Source: Serendipita indica DSM 11827
Taxonomy: Eukaryota > Basidiomycota > Agaricomycetes > Sebacinales > Serendipitaceae
Reading direction: 5' to 3'
Assembly: GCA_910890315.1 (NCBI GenBank)
Contig: CAJVGD010000011.1
Coordinates: 496,001-560,000 of the forward strand
DNA length: 64,000 nucleotides
This document shows, one piece after another, positions 37,992 through 50,150 of this stretch. Below the pieces are notes generated by a model. The model ran no database searches and was not told the DNA's origin. It saw only the letters and a program-made list of their open reading frames with translations. The translations under genes and the position numbers were made by a program. The first letter of the stretch is position 1. The number at the start of each line of letters is the position of its first letter.

Positions 37992-38684
37992 CTATTGCTT
38001 CATGGCCAAGTCGTCATCACGCAGTCCAAATTCTCGTCGGTGATTACGCTTGACCCCTCCAAGAAGCCAGTACGAGTATATGGTCCACAATAGACCACAC
38101 ACTCCCAAGCAGATACCCTCTACGATGGCAGAGACGCGGGCGGTGATCGACCACTGCTTGTGCTGGGCCGTGTAGACGTTGATAATCGTCGAGAGCAATC
38201 CCGCAATGGCGTGAAGGGTACCGGGCTAGTGTATATTAGTGACTGGTCAAAACTAGCCGTCAATACTGACCAAGAAGATTCGGTTGCATAGCCAGACATA
38301 GTTTCTCCTCCATCGGATCCAAAAGGCCACCATCCCTCCAGCCCCAATCCCGCAGCATAGTCCAGCGACAACGAGGAGTGGCAGGTTCCTCACACGCTTG
38401 AGGACCCAGCGCTCAATGTCGCTTATACTTTCGTCGTCGGCGTCGATACTCTGGATAGAGGTAAATGTGCCAGGGAAAATGACAAAGCCTGCGAGGAGGA
38501 GCCATGCAGAAATTGCCACTAGCAAGTTGTGCCAGCCCGGTACACTGTCCAGATCCAGCAGCATCTGCATGTACCGGGTATTCATTGACGGCTGTCGTCG
38601 CATTCCAGTATGAGGCACTGGAGGAGCACCGTGTCGGGATCCAGTATACGAAGATGCTTCGTCGTGATGGGCGTGAAATGACAT
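37992..38684 (-). CDS. Four-helix fungal membrane protein, unknown
   Basis: Two exons, 38684-38271 and 38225-37992, are joined by a 45-nt intron and give 215 aa. After a His/Ser-rich N-terminus (MSFHAHHDEASSYTG) comes MNTRYMQMLLDLDSVPGWHN, then four hydrophobic segments: LLVAISAWLLLAGFVIFPGT, LPLLVVAGLCCGIGAGGMVA, LHAIAGLLSTIINVYTA and VSAIVEGICLGVCGLLWTIY. The tail is basic and acidic (VKRNHRREFGLRDDD). The pattern (N-terminal TRYMxMLL, FVIFPGTFTS) is one I associate with an uncharacterised fungal membrane family; localisation and role are unknown. I chose ATG 38684 as the first in frame; upstream frame is open without ATG. Confidence 0.75.
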
Positions 38685-39934
38685 GGTGGAGTGGTCGTGA
38701 TATCCGTGTCTCAAACTCGAAGGTGAATAAATAGTCGCTGCCGTGGATGATAGGTTCTCGTTTCCTTGTCAAAGACGGGTCTTATGCTGAGAAAAGAACG
38801 TTGTAGTAGGGGCAGAGTCCAAATCGTACGGTGCTCAGCGAGCTCCTATTTGATCAAGTGGCGTGTGGGGCTTGTCCGCCGACGACTCCAACGACCGCAA
38901 TAAAGTCGCCCCGGTATAGAATAGACATATGAGATACGGATTATGTTCAATAGACGTACTAGATGCCCATAACGCAAACGCCGCAGCCAATACTAGAAAA
39001 CCTCGACTTGGGTGCAAGGCCAAGGTTTCTTCGTCTCGAACCACTCCCACTGTTTTCGGACTTTATTCAATAAAAAATAAAAAGATTACACTTTCATCAA
39101 ACTCGTCTCTTTCAACGTTCAGAACCACCTCGAAGCGTAATCTCCAGGGCGGAGCTTTGCACCCACAGTCTCGACACTCCCGACGGTGGTATGTGTTTCG
39201 AGAGGTTTGATACATAATAGAATTTAACATGCTTCTAAAGGACTCGCAAGAAGATATTGAAGCCGCCCTCGACATGGATCCTCGAATGCTGCTCCGAGGA
39301 CCCGTTCCCGTCCCACGCTCCACCAAAACCAGCGATTCTATCAAGGACTTCTTCAAAGCTCGTTACTACCCTTGGGTCATATCCAAGCTTCCGTTGTAAG
39401 CTATCTCATCGCGGCATCGCGTCAGCCCCTCCTGAAACTACAACTTCGAGGTCGGCAAGAATGGCAATACTAGCTAATACACCTTAAGAAGGGGCATGAC
39501 AAAGAGGAAGCTGGGGACCTACGGACTCAGTCGATTCAATGAGTGTCTTCCTTGCCCGTCGTGGGTATGGCCTTTGCAGCGACAGGTATGTTCATGTCTT
39601 AATAAATGATCTGAAGGACCTATAAAGAGCCATATGAGGCCATATCACTCGCCGCATCTGCCGGTCGTACTACTAGCGCTCTTGATCACCACTAGCACGC
39701 GGCAAGGGCCATCGGAGCCGCCATCTTCTGACTCCCTTATTTCACCATCATTGTGACTTTCAATACCAACCTACACTCGCCCTACCCGGTTGGCACGCTG
39801 GAGAGCTGCAGCCCACCTCGAACCATTGACTATCGATTTCGAGCAGTCATATGCGGTCATAAAGTCGCAACGATATTGTATTGGAGAATTGGTACGAAGC
39901 TAGTTCTTTCCACAGGTCGCGGCGGTTTGCCTGC
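38685..39934. other. Intergenic region with possible gene relics
   Basis: There is no complete gene. Two protein-like fragments stand out. Minus 39050-38835, without ATG, reads RGFLVLAAAFALWASSTS and FYTGATLLRSLES. Plus 39229-39399, ATG-led, reads MLLKDSQEDIEAALDMDPRM and DSIKDFFKARYYPWVISKLP. Neither extends or matches a family I know. An AT-rich motif at 39061-39090 recurs near 41070. Confidence 0.4.
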
Positions 39935-40539
39935 CTAGTCCTGCACATTTGGCGAGTCACGCGCAAGCTGCTCCTCCAAAGCGGTGATTCTGTTCGTCAC
40001 CCTTTCGAGAGTGCTCCCAATCCTATCGACTGTGTCTTCTACGGCACGAATGCGCCTTTCTTCCTCGTCAATGCCTGATGCGTCGTCTAACGATACATGA
40101 TGAGCCATTGCGACATCACGAAAAGGACCAACGTACCCGAAGGGGTTGAAGGGATCAGACTCAAAATAGGCGTCAAAGGGGAAATGATATCTGGAGCGAC
40201 TTCGTCCCCGTTGATACCACGACCACCAATTTGAGGTGGCAATGAAACCTCGCCTTCAATGACCATCGAGTTGCTATTGTCTTCCAGGTCAGTGACAATT
40301 GACATTGCATCGACGTCCATGTCGACGTCCATGTCGAGAGAGGTAGGGCCAGGAAAAGGAACGTTGTATGATATATCCATTGCATTCTCAACGTCGTTAC
40401 TATTATTGGAACACAATGACATGCTGTCGTCCTCGCTTCGTGTGCTTGCGTCGACATGTCCAGAGGATGGGGCTAGGATAGTTGGCCCAACTGGTCTCTC
40501 CTCGACTGTATCGCGAATGTATTCGCCGATTGTGGACAT
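39935..40539 (-). CDS. Small acidic coiled-coil protein, unknown
   Basis: Two exons, 40539-40137 and 40086-39935, with a 50-nt intron (gtacgt...cgttag) give 184 aa. The N-terminus MSTIGEYIRDTVEERPVGPT leads into an acidic, Ser-rich stretch with a repeated Asp/Met/Val motif (MDVDMDVDAMS, at about 40294-40329). The second exon is a charged coiled coil (EEERRIRAVEDTVDRIGSTL, then ERVTNRITALEEQLA) ending NVQD. No family recognised. It is divergently arranged with copy B, whose ATG is about 0.9 kb away. Confidence 0.65.
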
Positions 40540-41455
40540 GATCCTGATAATTGAGGCTGTTTACTGAGAAAAATAACCGCGCGCGTCGCCATCCGCGTAG
40601 GCTTACTCGTGCGCGTTTGAGAGGACACAGCCACAGCGCGTGCTCTTTGATTGATCAACCCAGCATGCGGGGGCCCATGGGCTCACTTGAGAGGCAATAA
40701 TTTGGCGTTAATCGCTTTCATTCGACTAGGTTATGCCCAACCCTGGAGGGTGCTCTAAATTGTCCGTCAGCCCCTTGCTGCTTGAATTCCAGCACCCAAC
40801 TCCGAGCTTACTCTGTCAGTAAAGCCCTCTAGCTCTTGCATATCTCGGCTTACAGAAGATTTTTCTGGTTCCCTTCAGTGACCGACTGAGAGTGGGGTCC
40901 GTACAACGAGTGAACTGTCCTCAACTTTAGAGGATGGGTTGAACTATAAAAATTCAAGTGTGGAGACAACGGTGGGGATTGATATCCGACCAACAGGACC
41001 CGTCGGACGAAGGTCAAAGGTTGTCGCATCTTTGGTTTCCGACCGCTCCACCCACTCTCAGGCTATATTCAACAAAAAATAATGAAAAGATTATTTTACA
41101 TCAGATTTACTTTTTTCTCTCATGTCTCTATGTTGCGACGTAGCATTCAGACTCAACCGTGTTAGATCAAGCCGACCCAAGGCAGCGTTCCTGAGCCTGA
41201 GACATTTGGGTCCCCTGTCAGGCTCATGTTGGTCCCATATTTGCGGCGGCGGGGGAGCCTGACGAGCCTTTGCTGCTTGGACTCCCTCGCAATCTCCCAA
41301 TAGCTTTCAGCTTATTCTGCGCATTTGAAACCGCGATGAAAGGTCAGAAATGCTCCCCTAACTTCTCCGAATCTAGCTAATAGCGTTTCTCTCTAGTTCC
41401 CGTTAGTGTCTGACCGCGGTGGTCGGGTAGTCGCTCACGACGATTCGCAGGACAT
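40540..41455. repeat. Upstream region of copy B with a degenerate internal duplication
   Basis: Two stretches about 500 nt apart resemble each other: about 40768-40905 (ccttgctgcttgaattcc ... ttcccttcagtgaccgac) and about 41260-41420 (cctttgctgcttggactcc ... ttcccgttagtgtctgacc). The second copy abuts copy B's first exon, so the leader/promoter segment seems duplicated and diverged. No gene is supported. Promoters of copy B (+) and the coiled-coil gene (-) must lie here. Confidence 0.45.
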
Positions 41456-44400
41456 GGACATAGACGAGGGGTACCTTTCCTCGGATCCATCAGATGTCGA
41501 AATGTACATCACTCCTACTCCTTCGGCCCCAGCGTCCCACCTGAACGATAGCAAGCCTGACCTCCAAGCGGACGACGCCGTCAGCACGAAGGCGAGCTCA
41601 GATATCGACGAAGTCGAACACCCCGAGGAAGGCGTCTCCGACCCTCAAGAATCCATGGACCTTCTTGGGCGCGTTCGAGGCATGCACAGGCTCCTCGACC
41701 TCATCTACGAAACAGGCTCTGGAGGAATCGGTTCGTCACCCTTTGGAGCCACTGTGCTTACCTAAACATGAAACCAGTGGACAAGGTGATCATAGCTCAA
41801 GATTCGATCCGCCGTCTTGCAAATAACCTTCAGCCTGGCTCATACCGCTCCCTTACTCAGGCATGCCCTTTGTCTCCTGCCTACATGTGGGCTCAATTCT
41901 TTCTAGGTTGACTTTCGTGCACTCGACAATCACGTTATCAAGCCTGTCGGCGTATACGGTAGCATTTCTCGGCTCGTCGAGTTTCTTCACGAGCTTGGTC
42001 GTGTAGAAGATGAAACGTAAGGCCAGCTCCTTCTCGAAGAGGGATCTCATTTCCGTTCAGTGCTGCTCTGCTACTCGCCGAAAGGGACGAACGCTCGGGA
42101 CATTCCCGCCCCGTGCTGAGACCCGGTCTTTACCTTCTTGATGCTCGCGAGGTCCAGCAAGATCTCATGTACATCGTCTTCTGGCCCGAAGACGAAACAT
42201 GGCTCGATGGCTCGACCTCCTCTGTCGCTCGCAATCGGGTGACCTTTATGAGGTTTGCAATTACCTTCACGCCGACTCATTGACCACTCACGCGCATGTC
42301 AGATATCTCACCAAATTGTGTGACCAACTTGTATGCCTCATCTCCGACGAACATTCTGCCAATCTGGTGTGGAAGGAAGAAGGTCCAGCCAAGACCGACG
42401 GGGACGAGGAAGAAGATACAGAAGTGGATGAATCCATGGACGACTACGATCGTGTCTATACCTTTGCCGTCGAACAAACAAACGAGGAAGAGGAAGGTGT
42501 CGAGGCTAAACCAGGGTTCAAGGTGGAGCAATTTTTAGGTGTTACGGATAGTACTCATATTTTATCAAGTTTCACCATTCTTCTATTCATCAAACAACGA
42601 ATTCACCTCTCAACCTTCCCGACGCTTTGAGTCTCGACCTCTTTCGGTCGCAAATCGTCGTTGGAGACACATCTCAAGCGCTTCTAAAATGCGAATATAT
42701 TGCAGAGGAGCTGAAGACTTTGGATCTGGATGAGGTTCTTGCTCCGCTCGCGCTCAAAGACCGGATCAGGTAGGATGACCGTTGTAGCTCCATTCTACCG
42801 AGCCCTGATAATGCACAGTCCTGAAAAATCTTCTACTATTATTCTGGGAGACAAGATTTCCCACGAGGGTCTCCGGCTTCTCCTGGAACATGGCCTTTGG
42901 GATCGGCTCGGCAAGCTCAAGGACGATTGGAACGATCACAGTCGTGTATTTCGTGACACTCTCGAATCCGAAAGGAAGGCACAGAGATCCCAAGGGCTTG
43001 AGCGCATCAATGGTGCGCGTCAGTTACTGAAACGGTCGATGCCGCTATACATGATATATCAAGCCGTTAAATACTACCCGTGTGTACCCCCCTCATCTGT
43101 CATATCTTGTTAACTTCTGTTAGTTTGCTCAAGCAAGACGTTCCAATCCTCTTCAGGGAGGTGACTGTTCACGAACCTGGCGAGAAACTCGCTGAAGAAT
43201 TGAACGTCGGGTTTGCCGAGAGTATGTACTATTATAAGTTTACAGCCAAGCGCTAATTTATCTGATAGTCGAATCATTCTTTCAGGCAAACCAAAGTGAC
43301 AAACAGCAAGAGATTGACCTAAAGTTGAAGACACTTGAAACACATCGCAATGCTCTCTATGATACACTCAAACGACGAATTCGACGAGTAGACGAAGCTA
43401 TAAATACGCGGGATTGGCTCTCCGAAGAAGACATACAGAAGCTGGTCGATCTTATCCCCACGAAGGGCAACTGGAACAAGGAATTCCGTAGCATTACTCG
43501 AAGGGGAGACGAAAAGGCGTGGCATCAAAAGCTTACCGATGGTGTCACTACGGCAATGGCCAGCGCAGTGACAACAGTCGTGAACGCAATTCCCGGTGCT
43601 CCTCATCTTACCGCCGATCGGGTCGCAAGACTTCCAGATCTCCCTCACCAAAACGATATCGAATTTGTTCACTGGGCTTCACAGTTGGAGGCGGATAGAC
43701 CTGTCTTTCTTGATGCTATTCAGGAGCTACGCCGAAGAATCCGAGAAATTATCGTCAAAAAGATTGGAGAAATGGCCTCGATCCCAGACGACATATGCTG
43801 GAAGATGCAACAGCAGTTTGATAGAGAAATTCAGCAGGATTTCGATCAGCGGAAGGAGAAAGAGGAGGTCCGAGCTTTTGCGGAACTCAAGGATAAGATC
43901 CGAGAGCATCTAGCCTCACAGGGTGAACCCGGCGGGTGCGTCTTGCCATATTAACAGATTATGACCACAGTTTGACCATTTTCTAGAAGGACAATTACCA
44001 TCAAACACGTGACCAATCAAAAGGGCTTTGGGTACTACGGTCGTGAGTATGTCATTGCCATAAGACCACGTCTAATGGGATGATAATAGCACCACGAGTT
44101 CGTATCGAAGGAACAATCAGTGTCTTGAAACGCCCTGGCTTAAAATACACGCTCTGGCCACTTGAAATCAAGGACGAAGACCGACGCAAAAGTTCCGATG
44201 ATCCCGATCATGTTTGCATGCCGGTCATCAGACCAACTAATGCAACTGCGTTTGAGCTACGCTTAGATACAAATATCAAGTGAGCTCATTCCCAATGACA
44301 CTCGAAGTGTGCTCATAATCATAGATTTGCATGTCTTGCTGGTAATGACCAGTGCATTGTCGTTTTGGAGAGTGCTGGGGAACTTCATGTTCACTTCGAT

Positions 44401-47400
44401 TCTTTCAGCACTATCAGCCAGTCGATTAGCAGAGGCGGCTTTGCAAAGAGACTTCATCTGACGAAGATGGGCGCAAATTGTCTATTTGCTTTCGATGAAA
44501 CTAAGAAGCTTCTGGCAATCGCGGCTGTCAACGATGTACGATTCCTTGCATGCATTGCTACTTGCTGACTCAATTTTCAGAGCTCCGTTTACCTGCATGT
44601 ATACTCTTGCGATCCACAAAGCAAGACAATCAACTCTCGAGGAAGCGCACTCAACCTCACAAAGTGGTGGAACGAAAGCCTGCCCCATTTCACACACCTT
44701 GTATTTGTGCCGGGTACAGAAGAACTCGTTATGATTGAGAAAAGTGGGATAGTCAGAGTCTTCTCTATGATTACCGACAACTTCAGGTACTCCTCTCCTT
44801 TGCTTTGCTGTCAACGGCTTATGTCTCAAAGGCCTTCGACTCTTGAACTCGAGGGCTCTCCTTCCGAGGCCTATAGCTCTCCAGACGGCTCTTCCCTCAT
44901 TACTGTTCACCGGGGGGTCGAAGATAGCAGACCTCGGATAAGATGCTTTCATTGGACGTCTTTTGGCTCAAATGAGGGTATTGCGATTGATTGGCCAAAC
45001 TATATACCTTTGGACGCCCCCCTCGCCGTCTCGTCTGTTGGTAATCGAAACATACCCCACATCATATTTCTACATGTCGAGGAGGGAGCGTGCCACTCCC
45101 TACATCTTCATATTACCAAAAAGTCGAGCGAGTTTACATTTCGTTCAAGCAACAAAGGCGACCAAGGCGAATCCAACATGCGACATTCGGTCAATAATTC
45201 CCTTATTGACTGTCATGCAGAAGTGTGGACGCGCTTCCCAGTTCAAGCTGCTATCAAGAATGAGCCTTCGGATGCCGCGATCCGGCTTTCGAAGTCAATT
45301 ACATTCGTTTCAACCGCTCCAGAGCATTCTTTCCAGGTCTACTTCTCGACTTTGATTCGACAGTTTGAGACCAAGACGAGAAAGCCGACCAAAGGGGTCC
45401 TAAAGAAACTGAAAGTGTCTGCTTCAGAAGCATGGTCCCCTACATTCGAACAACTTGAAATCTCCCAAACTCCCATTGGAGAATGGCTTGTTTCAATGTT
45501 TTGCCTTATTCCGATACACCTCGCCATCACGTCTTCCAACCGATTTAACCCTCTGAAAGATGGTGTAGTCTCTCCAGAATTCGAGAGATCGCTTCTTGGA
45601 GCCAATGTCGCTCAGATTGCCGAGTCGTATGGTGGTGCCGAGTTTCGTCTCCTATATCTGACACACAGTAGGTTGTCATTTGGCTGGTATGAATCTATCT
45701 TCAACTCCTATCTGGCCAAGAAGGTGCGCTCTACTATTTACGCATGCAACGTCTAATCGGTGTCATTTAGCCAGTCAAAGTTGTGACCTCCATGGGTATG
45801 TTTCATGGATTAATCTTTGAAATACTCAACGACCACAGGGGAGCAGTCCGTGGGCAAGAGTTTTGCGTTGAATCACCTCGTTGACACATCTTTTGCGTGA
45901 GTGATCCAGCTTTCTGGTCAATCAACCTCACGTTTTGCAGTGGATCTGCCATGCGATGTACGGAGGGGGTAAGTCCAAAACATGGCTCCAGAATATCAAA
46001 TACTGATCGCGAATTTGCGCCAGGTATGGCTCTCGGTCACGCTCACTAAAGCTTGTCTCGTCGTTTCTATGGACTTTGAAGGTGTTCATTCCATCGAGCG
46101 AAGTGCACAAGAGGGTGAGTATCTTGCTTCGTGTCTGGAGAGTACTTAAACAATTTCTAGATACACTGCTTGTTCTCCTGAACTCCGCCATCTCCAACTT
46201 TGTGCGCCATACCCAGCATGTCGATGCGAGACTGACGACGCACAGGTCCTGTTCAGAAACAACTTTGCGATATCGAGAGATATTGCAGGGTTATTCACCG
46301 TAAGTCGGCCACACTTTGTCTTCAGTGAAGTTGTTTACACTCCTCAGAGCTTCCAATCTTGTACGACGGTCTTGGATCCTGCTGCCAATCCGCAGCTCTT
46401 TAATTCGACTCTTGGGATCATTATCAAGGTAATGCGCTTGGAATCGCTTTGTATTTTCTGACCGCATTCAGGACGTCATTGACTCGGACACGAAGGAGAT
46501 TGTAAATGAGTAAGATTTAGATCGTCCTACTGCTCCACACGCTTCTGACAGAATGTAGATTCAAGCAGAAGTTCCAGCGTATTGTTCAGCAGGAGAGGGC
46601 CGACAACTTTATATCGAAATTGCACAAGGGCAAGCTTGATATAATTCCTTGGCCTGTCATCGAATCTTCGCGCTTTTATGAGTTATTTGGGGCTCTGAAG
46701 CTACGCCTTGAACGACAACCATTCACCCACCACCATGCCGGGGCGTTTCTTTTGACATTAAAAATGCTGATGGCGAAACTCAAAGCAAATGACTGGGGCG
46801 CTTTGGATCGTGAGTTCATCAACACACTCCTGGACCGAGTCTGAAATAGGACAGAAAACCTTGCCGTGCAGCGTGCAGATCAAATCTCTCACCTCCTCGT
46901 TTCTGCCATGTCTCTTGGGACAACTGACCCAAATCTTGGAGAGCCTTTGAAGGTTGCTACTCTCTCCAAGAACCTGGGCGCATGTGCTCACAAATCCTAG
47001 AATTTCGACACAGATGAGACGTTGGAAGCGGGCCTGACGATGTCTCCTCTCTATCTGGAAGCCTCTCATGCTATCCTGCCTCCCGAATTCTCTTCCATTT
47101 CCGCTTGTCTCGCCTATCTTCGAGCAGGATACCCTCGGCTTGAAGAGCGGTACAACATGGATGACAGGGAATATTACCGATCACTTCAAGCTTACCTACA
47201 AGCTGTTGTTGAGTCGCGAGTCGAGCAGGTCAGACGGTGGATAACTGTTAACACTGAGAGGTTTGGCCCAAAGGCAGAGATTACAGCTCTCCTCCATACC
47301 TTTGATGCATTCGCCAAGGAGATGCAGCTTAGCGTGCTGCTTTGTGGCTCCAAGTGCTCGCAATGTGGCCTCATCTGCTTGGAACATAAGCAGCATAATG

Positions 47401-50150
47401 GTCAGCATGATTGCAAGACCAGTCATCTCTGTCCTCGGGTCTGTAGTTTTGTAGACCAACACCAGGGCGAGATTCCTGAGTGTGGGATGCCGTGAGTTAT
47501 TCCTATTGGTTGCATACATTTCTGAAGAGATATACAGAGCCGGTCATGAAGGTCGTCATGTGTGAGTTATCAGAACATCATCAAAACCGGGCTCATTGTC
47601 ACCTAGATGCAAAGGTGCAGCACACCTTTGTGACAGAGCCTGTACGTTGCATGGGAAGGAGGGTTGTTTGAGCACCTGCTCAAAGGTACATCCGATTTGG
47701 TGATTTGACACGCACTGATTGCGCTCAGCCCGCCGACCATGACGATGAAGAGGATCACAGGTGTGTAAATGTGTGCATTCTAGTCATTTCTGAACTCGAT
47801 CCCACTCCTACAGGTGTGCAGCTAGGGTACATGCTTGTGGGCAGCCATGTAGCCTTCGGAAACCAGATGGAAGTCCACTTTGTGATCGTCCATGCATTAT
47901 TGATTGGTAGATCTGCTCTCCTTGCTTTGGCAATCCTAACCCGTTCCAGTCAAAGTGCACATAATCGTCACGAATGTGATCGTGCCCTATCTTGCCCTAT
48001 CAAGTGCCAGTTGTGCAAGTCCTATTGCTCGGTTGGCGATCATTTTCATGCGCTAGACGATGCGGCAATTCATTTATGCGGGTATGTGTGAATCATCAGT
48101 AGTCGGATTCGACTCATAGTTCGACAGACAAAGTCACGTCTGCAATAAAAGATGTCAGCGTCCCGGCATTTGCGAAATTGCGACCACTCCTCAATCCATT
48201 GAGTCGACGTTTACAGGGAAGCATACTCAATACCAATTCACAAAGGTGAGAACTCGCCATTGCACCGGATCATCTAACTCGTAATAGTACTCGCAAGAAG
48301 CCCAACGACTTCCCTGCGTTGTCCCAATTGAACCTGGCGAACTCAAGCACAAGGGGCAACACGTTCACTCCCTCGATCCCGCTGCCTTCCACTATTGCCA
48401 AGAGAAGTGTAAATACTGTGGCTACTATTGTACCCTCCCCCTAGGTATTCAATGTCCCCTGTACCTACGTCTCCTGATTATTTTCTTAGGGCATCCTCAG
48501 AAAGAACATGAGACTTCTCATGGCTCTATGTCCCAAACTCAGTGGGTACTTGATGGCGGCGATGATGCGGTACTGGAGCTCGAAGGTCGAAAGTATGCCA
48601 CGGGGGACAGTGGTGCTCCAATGCTTTGCTCTATGGTCTGCAAGGCGTTGCATAGGCATTCTCACCTTGATACCTGCCGAGCGGACACTGAGCTTGAATG
48701 CAGTGGAGCAGATGTTCAGCATAGAAAGAGCGAGAAAGGCAACAGTGGACAAGACTGGATAACGCATCGTCTGTACTGGGCACGAAGCGGTACGTTTCTA
48801 TGGTATTGATGAATACTACTAAAGTTCACGATAGGTTTCAAAGGTGTGCTTAATCTTGTTTCGAAGTTGAGCTCTGACTACTCAACAGATCCGTACACCA
48901 ACGTTGAACAAGCTGAGTTTGATCTTTGGTATGTTTGAAATCTTTAGAGGAAGGTTACTTACTGCGGCGCGGCAGTGACCATCGTTGTGGTGGTATGCCA
49001 AAAGATTAGCCCCTTATTCACTTCTCATCATTAATCAGGTGATGAGCACGATGCAAGTATCAACACTGGTGCCCAGGATTCGTATTGCGTCCTTCCTCTT
49101 TTCCACCCTCCAGCCGATGCAAGTCAGGCACCAAGCCTGGGCCACATCTCTCAAGATGGTCACGCGTATAGGTGCAAGAACCCTGCTCTGATGCAGCGCT
49201 CATTCCACATGTGAGCTATCTGCGAATCTTCTGAGCCTCCTCTTATCGGATTTTTATAGCTTTTTTGTGCTTGATCACTCTGGTTCAATGACTGCTACGG
49301 ACAAAAGGCCCCTTTCGCACTCTCCTGCGACTGCAAGGATCGTCCAACGTGCAAATAATCGATTTGGGGCCGTTGTTTCGTCCATTTACGGCTTTTGGAC
49401 CGCACGAGACAAAGCCGTTCGAACTGGTTCCTCCAGCGGAGCCCGTCGCGACGCTTACACAATCATTCCGTTTGAATCAACTGCTTCGGTACGTTATCTA
49501 GTTTATAAGGGTTTCAATCCTAATTGGAACAGGTCGCTTTATCCAACGACATGACCAGTGATCCAGATCAACTTTTGAATCTTATTCTTTCCTACGGTGG
49601 TGGTTATGGTGGGACAAACTTTACTCACGCCTTGGAAACCGTACGACACGAAATGGAAAGGTCATGGTCGACTGAGCGGTAAGGGTATTCTTGATTCTGC
49701 AGACATTTTTCTCACAATTTGGGTAGCTCACCTATCGTCATATTTCTTTCAGACGGCGAGTGCTCCATCAATGACTCGACCATCTACGATCTTTGTCGAA
49801 CTGCAGTCCGACTTGGGTTGGTCTCCACCTTTCTTTAGATTGAAGTCACTTACGTTTCCCCAGCAAACCATTGGGTTTCCACACCGTCTCATTTGGAGCA
49901 GACACGTATTCACAAAGCTTGCGAAGAATGGCCGCGATCGCCGACGAGGTATACGCAACTGCTCCTAGGGATCCGCTTGCTCCGCCTGTGGGCTCAGCAT
50001 GTACCTTCAGCAACGCCGTTGATACGGTATGTCTCGATGTCCTTGGGAAGGTGTCTTCTAAACATCGCCGCTCAGATTCAGCTTGCGTCGACTTTCATGA
50101 GTATCGCGCAGTCGCTTCAGAACACTCGTGCTGCGCTCTCTCGCATTTGA
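41456..50150 (+). CDS. Giant GBP/VLIG-like GTPase-vWA protein, copy B
   Basis: ATG 41456 (MDIDEGYLSSDPSDVEM); the open frame extends upstream without ATG. Dozens of short exons. Parts in order: GRVRGMHRLLDLIYE (41665-41715); VDFRALDNHVIKPVGVYGS (about 41910); RPGLYLLDAREVQQDLMYIV (42110-42180); YLTKLCDQLVCLISDEHS (42300-42360); helical 42640-43950; propeller-like 43985-45640 (LVFVPGTEELVMIEKSG, FCLIPIHLAITSSNRF); GTPase from 45770 with GEQSVGKS (45838-45860, split by an intron), MRCTEGVWLS (about 45950), MDFEGVHSIERS (46070-46105), FAISRDIAGLF (46262-46295); helical LHKGKLDIIPWPVIES (46620); Cys/His-rich 47330-49190; vWA with LDHSGSM (49270-49290), GGTNFTHALE and FLSDGE (49742-49760); stop at 50150. 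All key GTPase and MIDAS residues are present and no break is evident. Probably a nucleotide-driven oligomer acting with zinc and Mg-dependent vWA contacts (inference). Confidence 0.78.

Noticed and set aside
38835-39050. Independent small membrane protein gene on minus
   Set aside because: The frame has no ATG and no recognisable splice partner; kept only as a possible relic in the intergenic entry.
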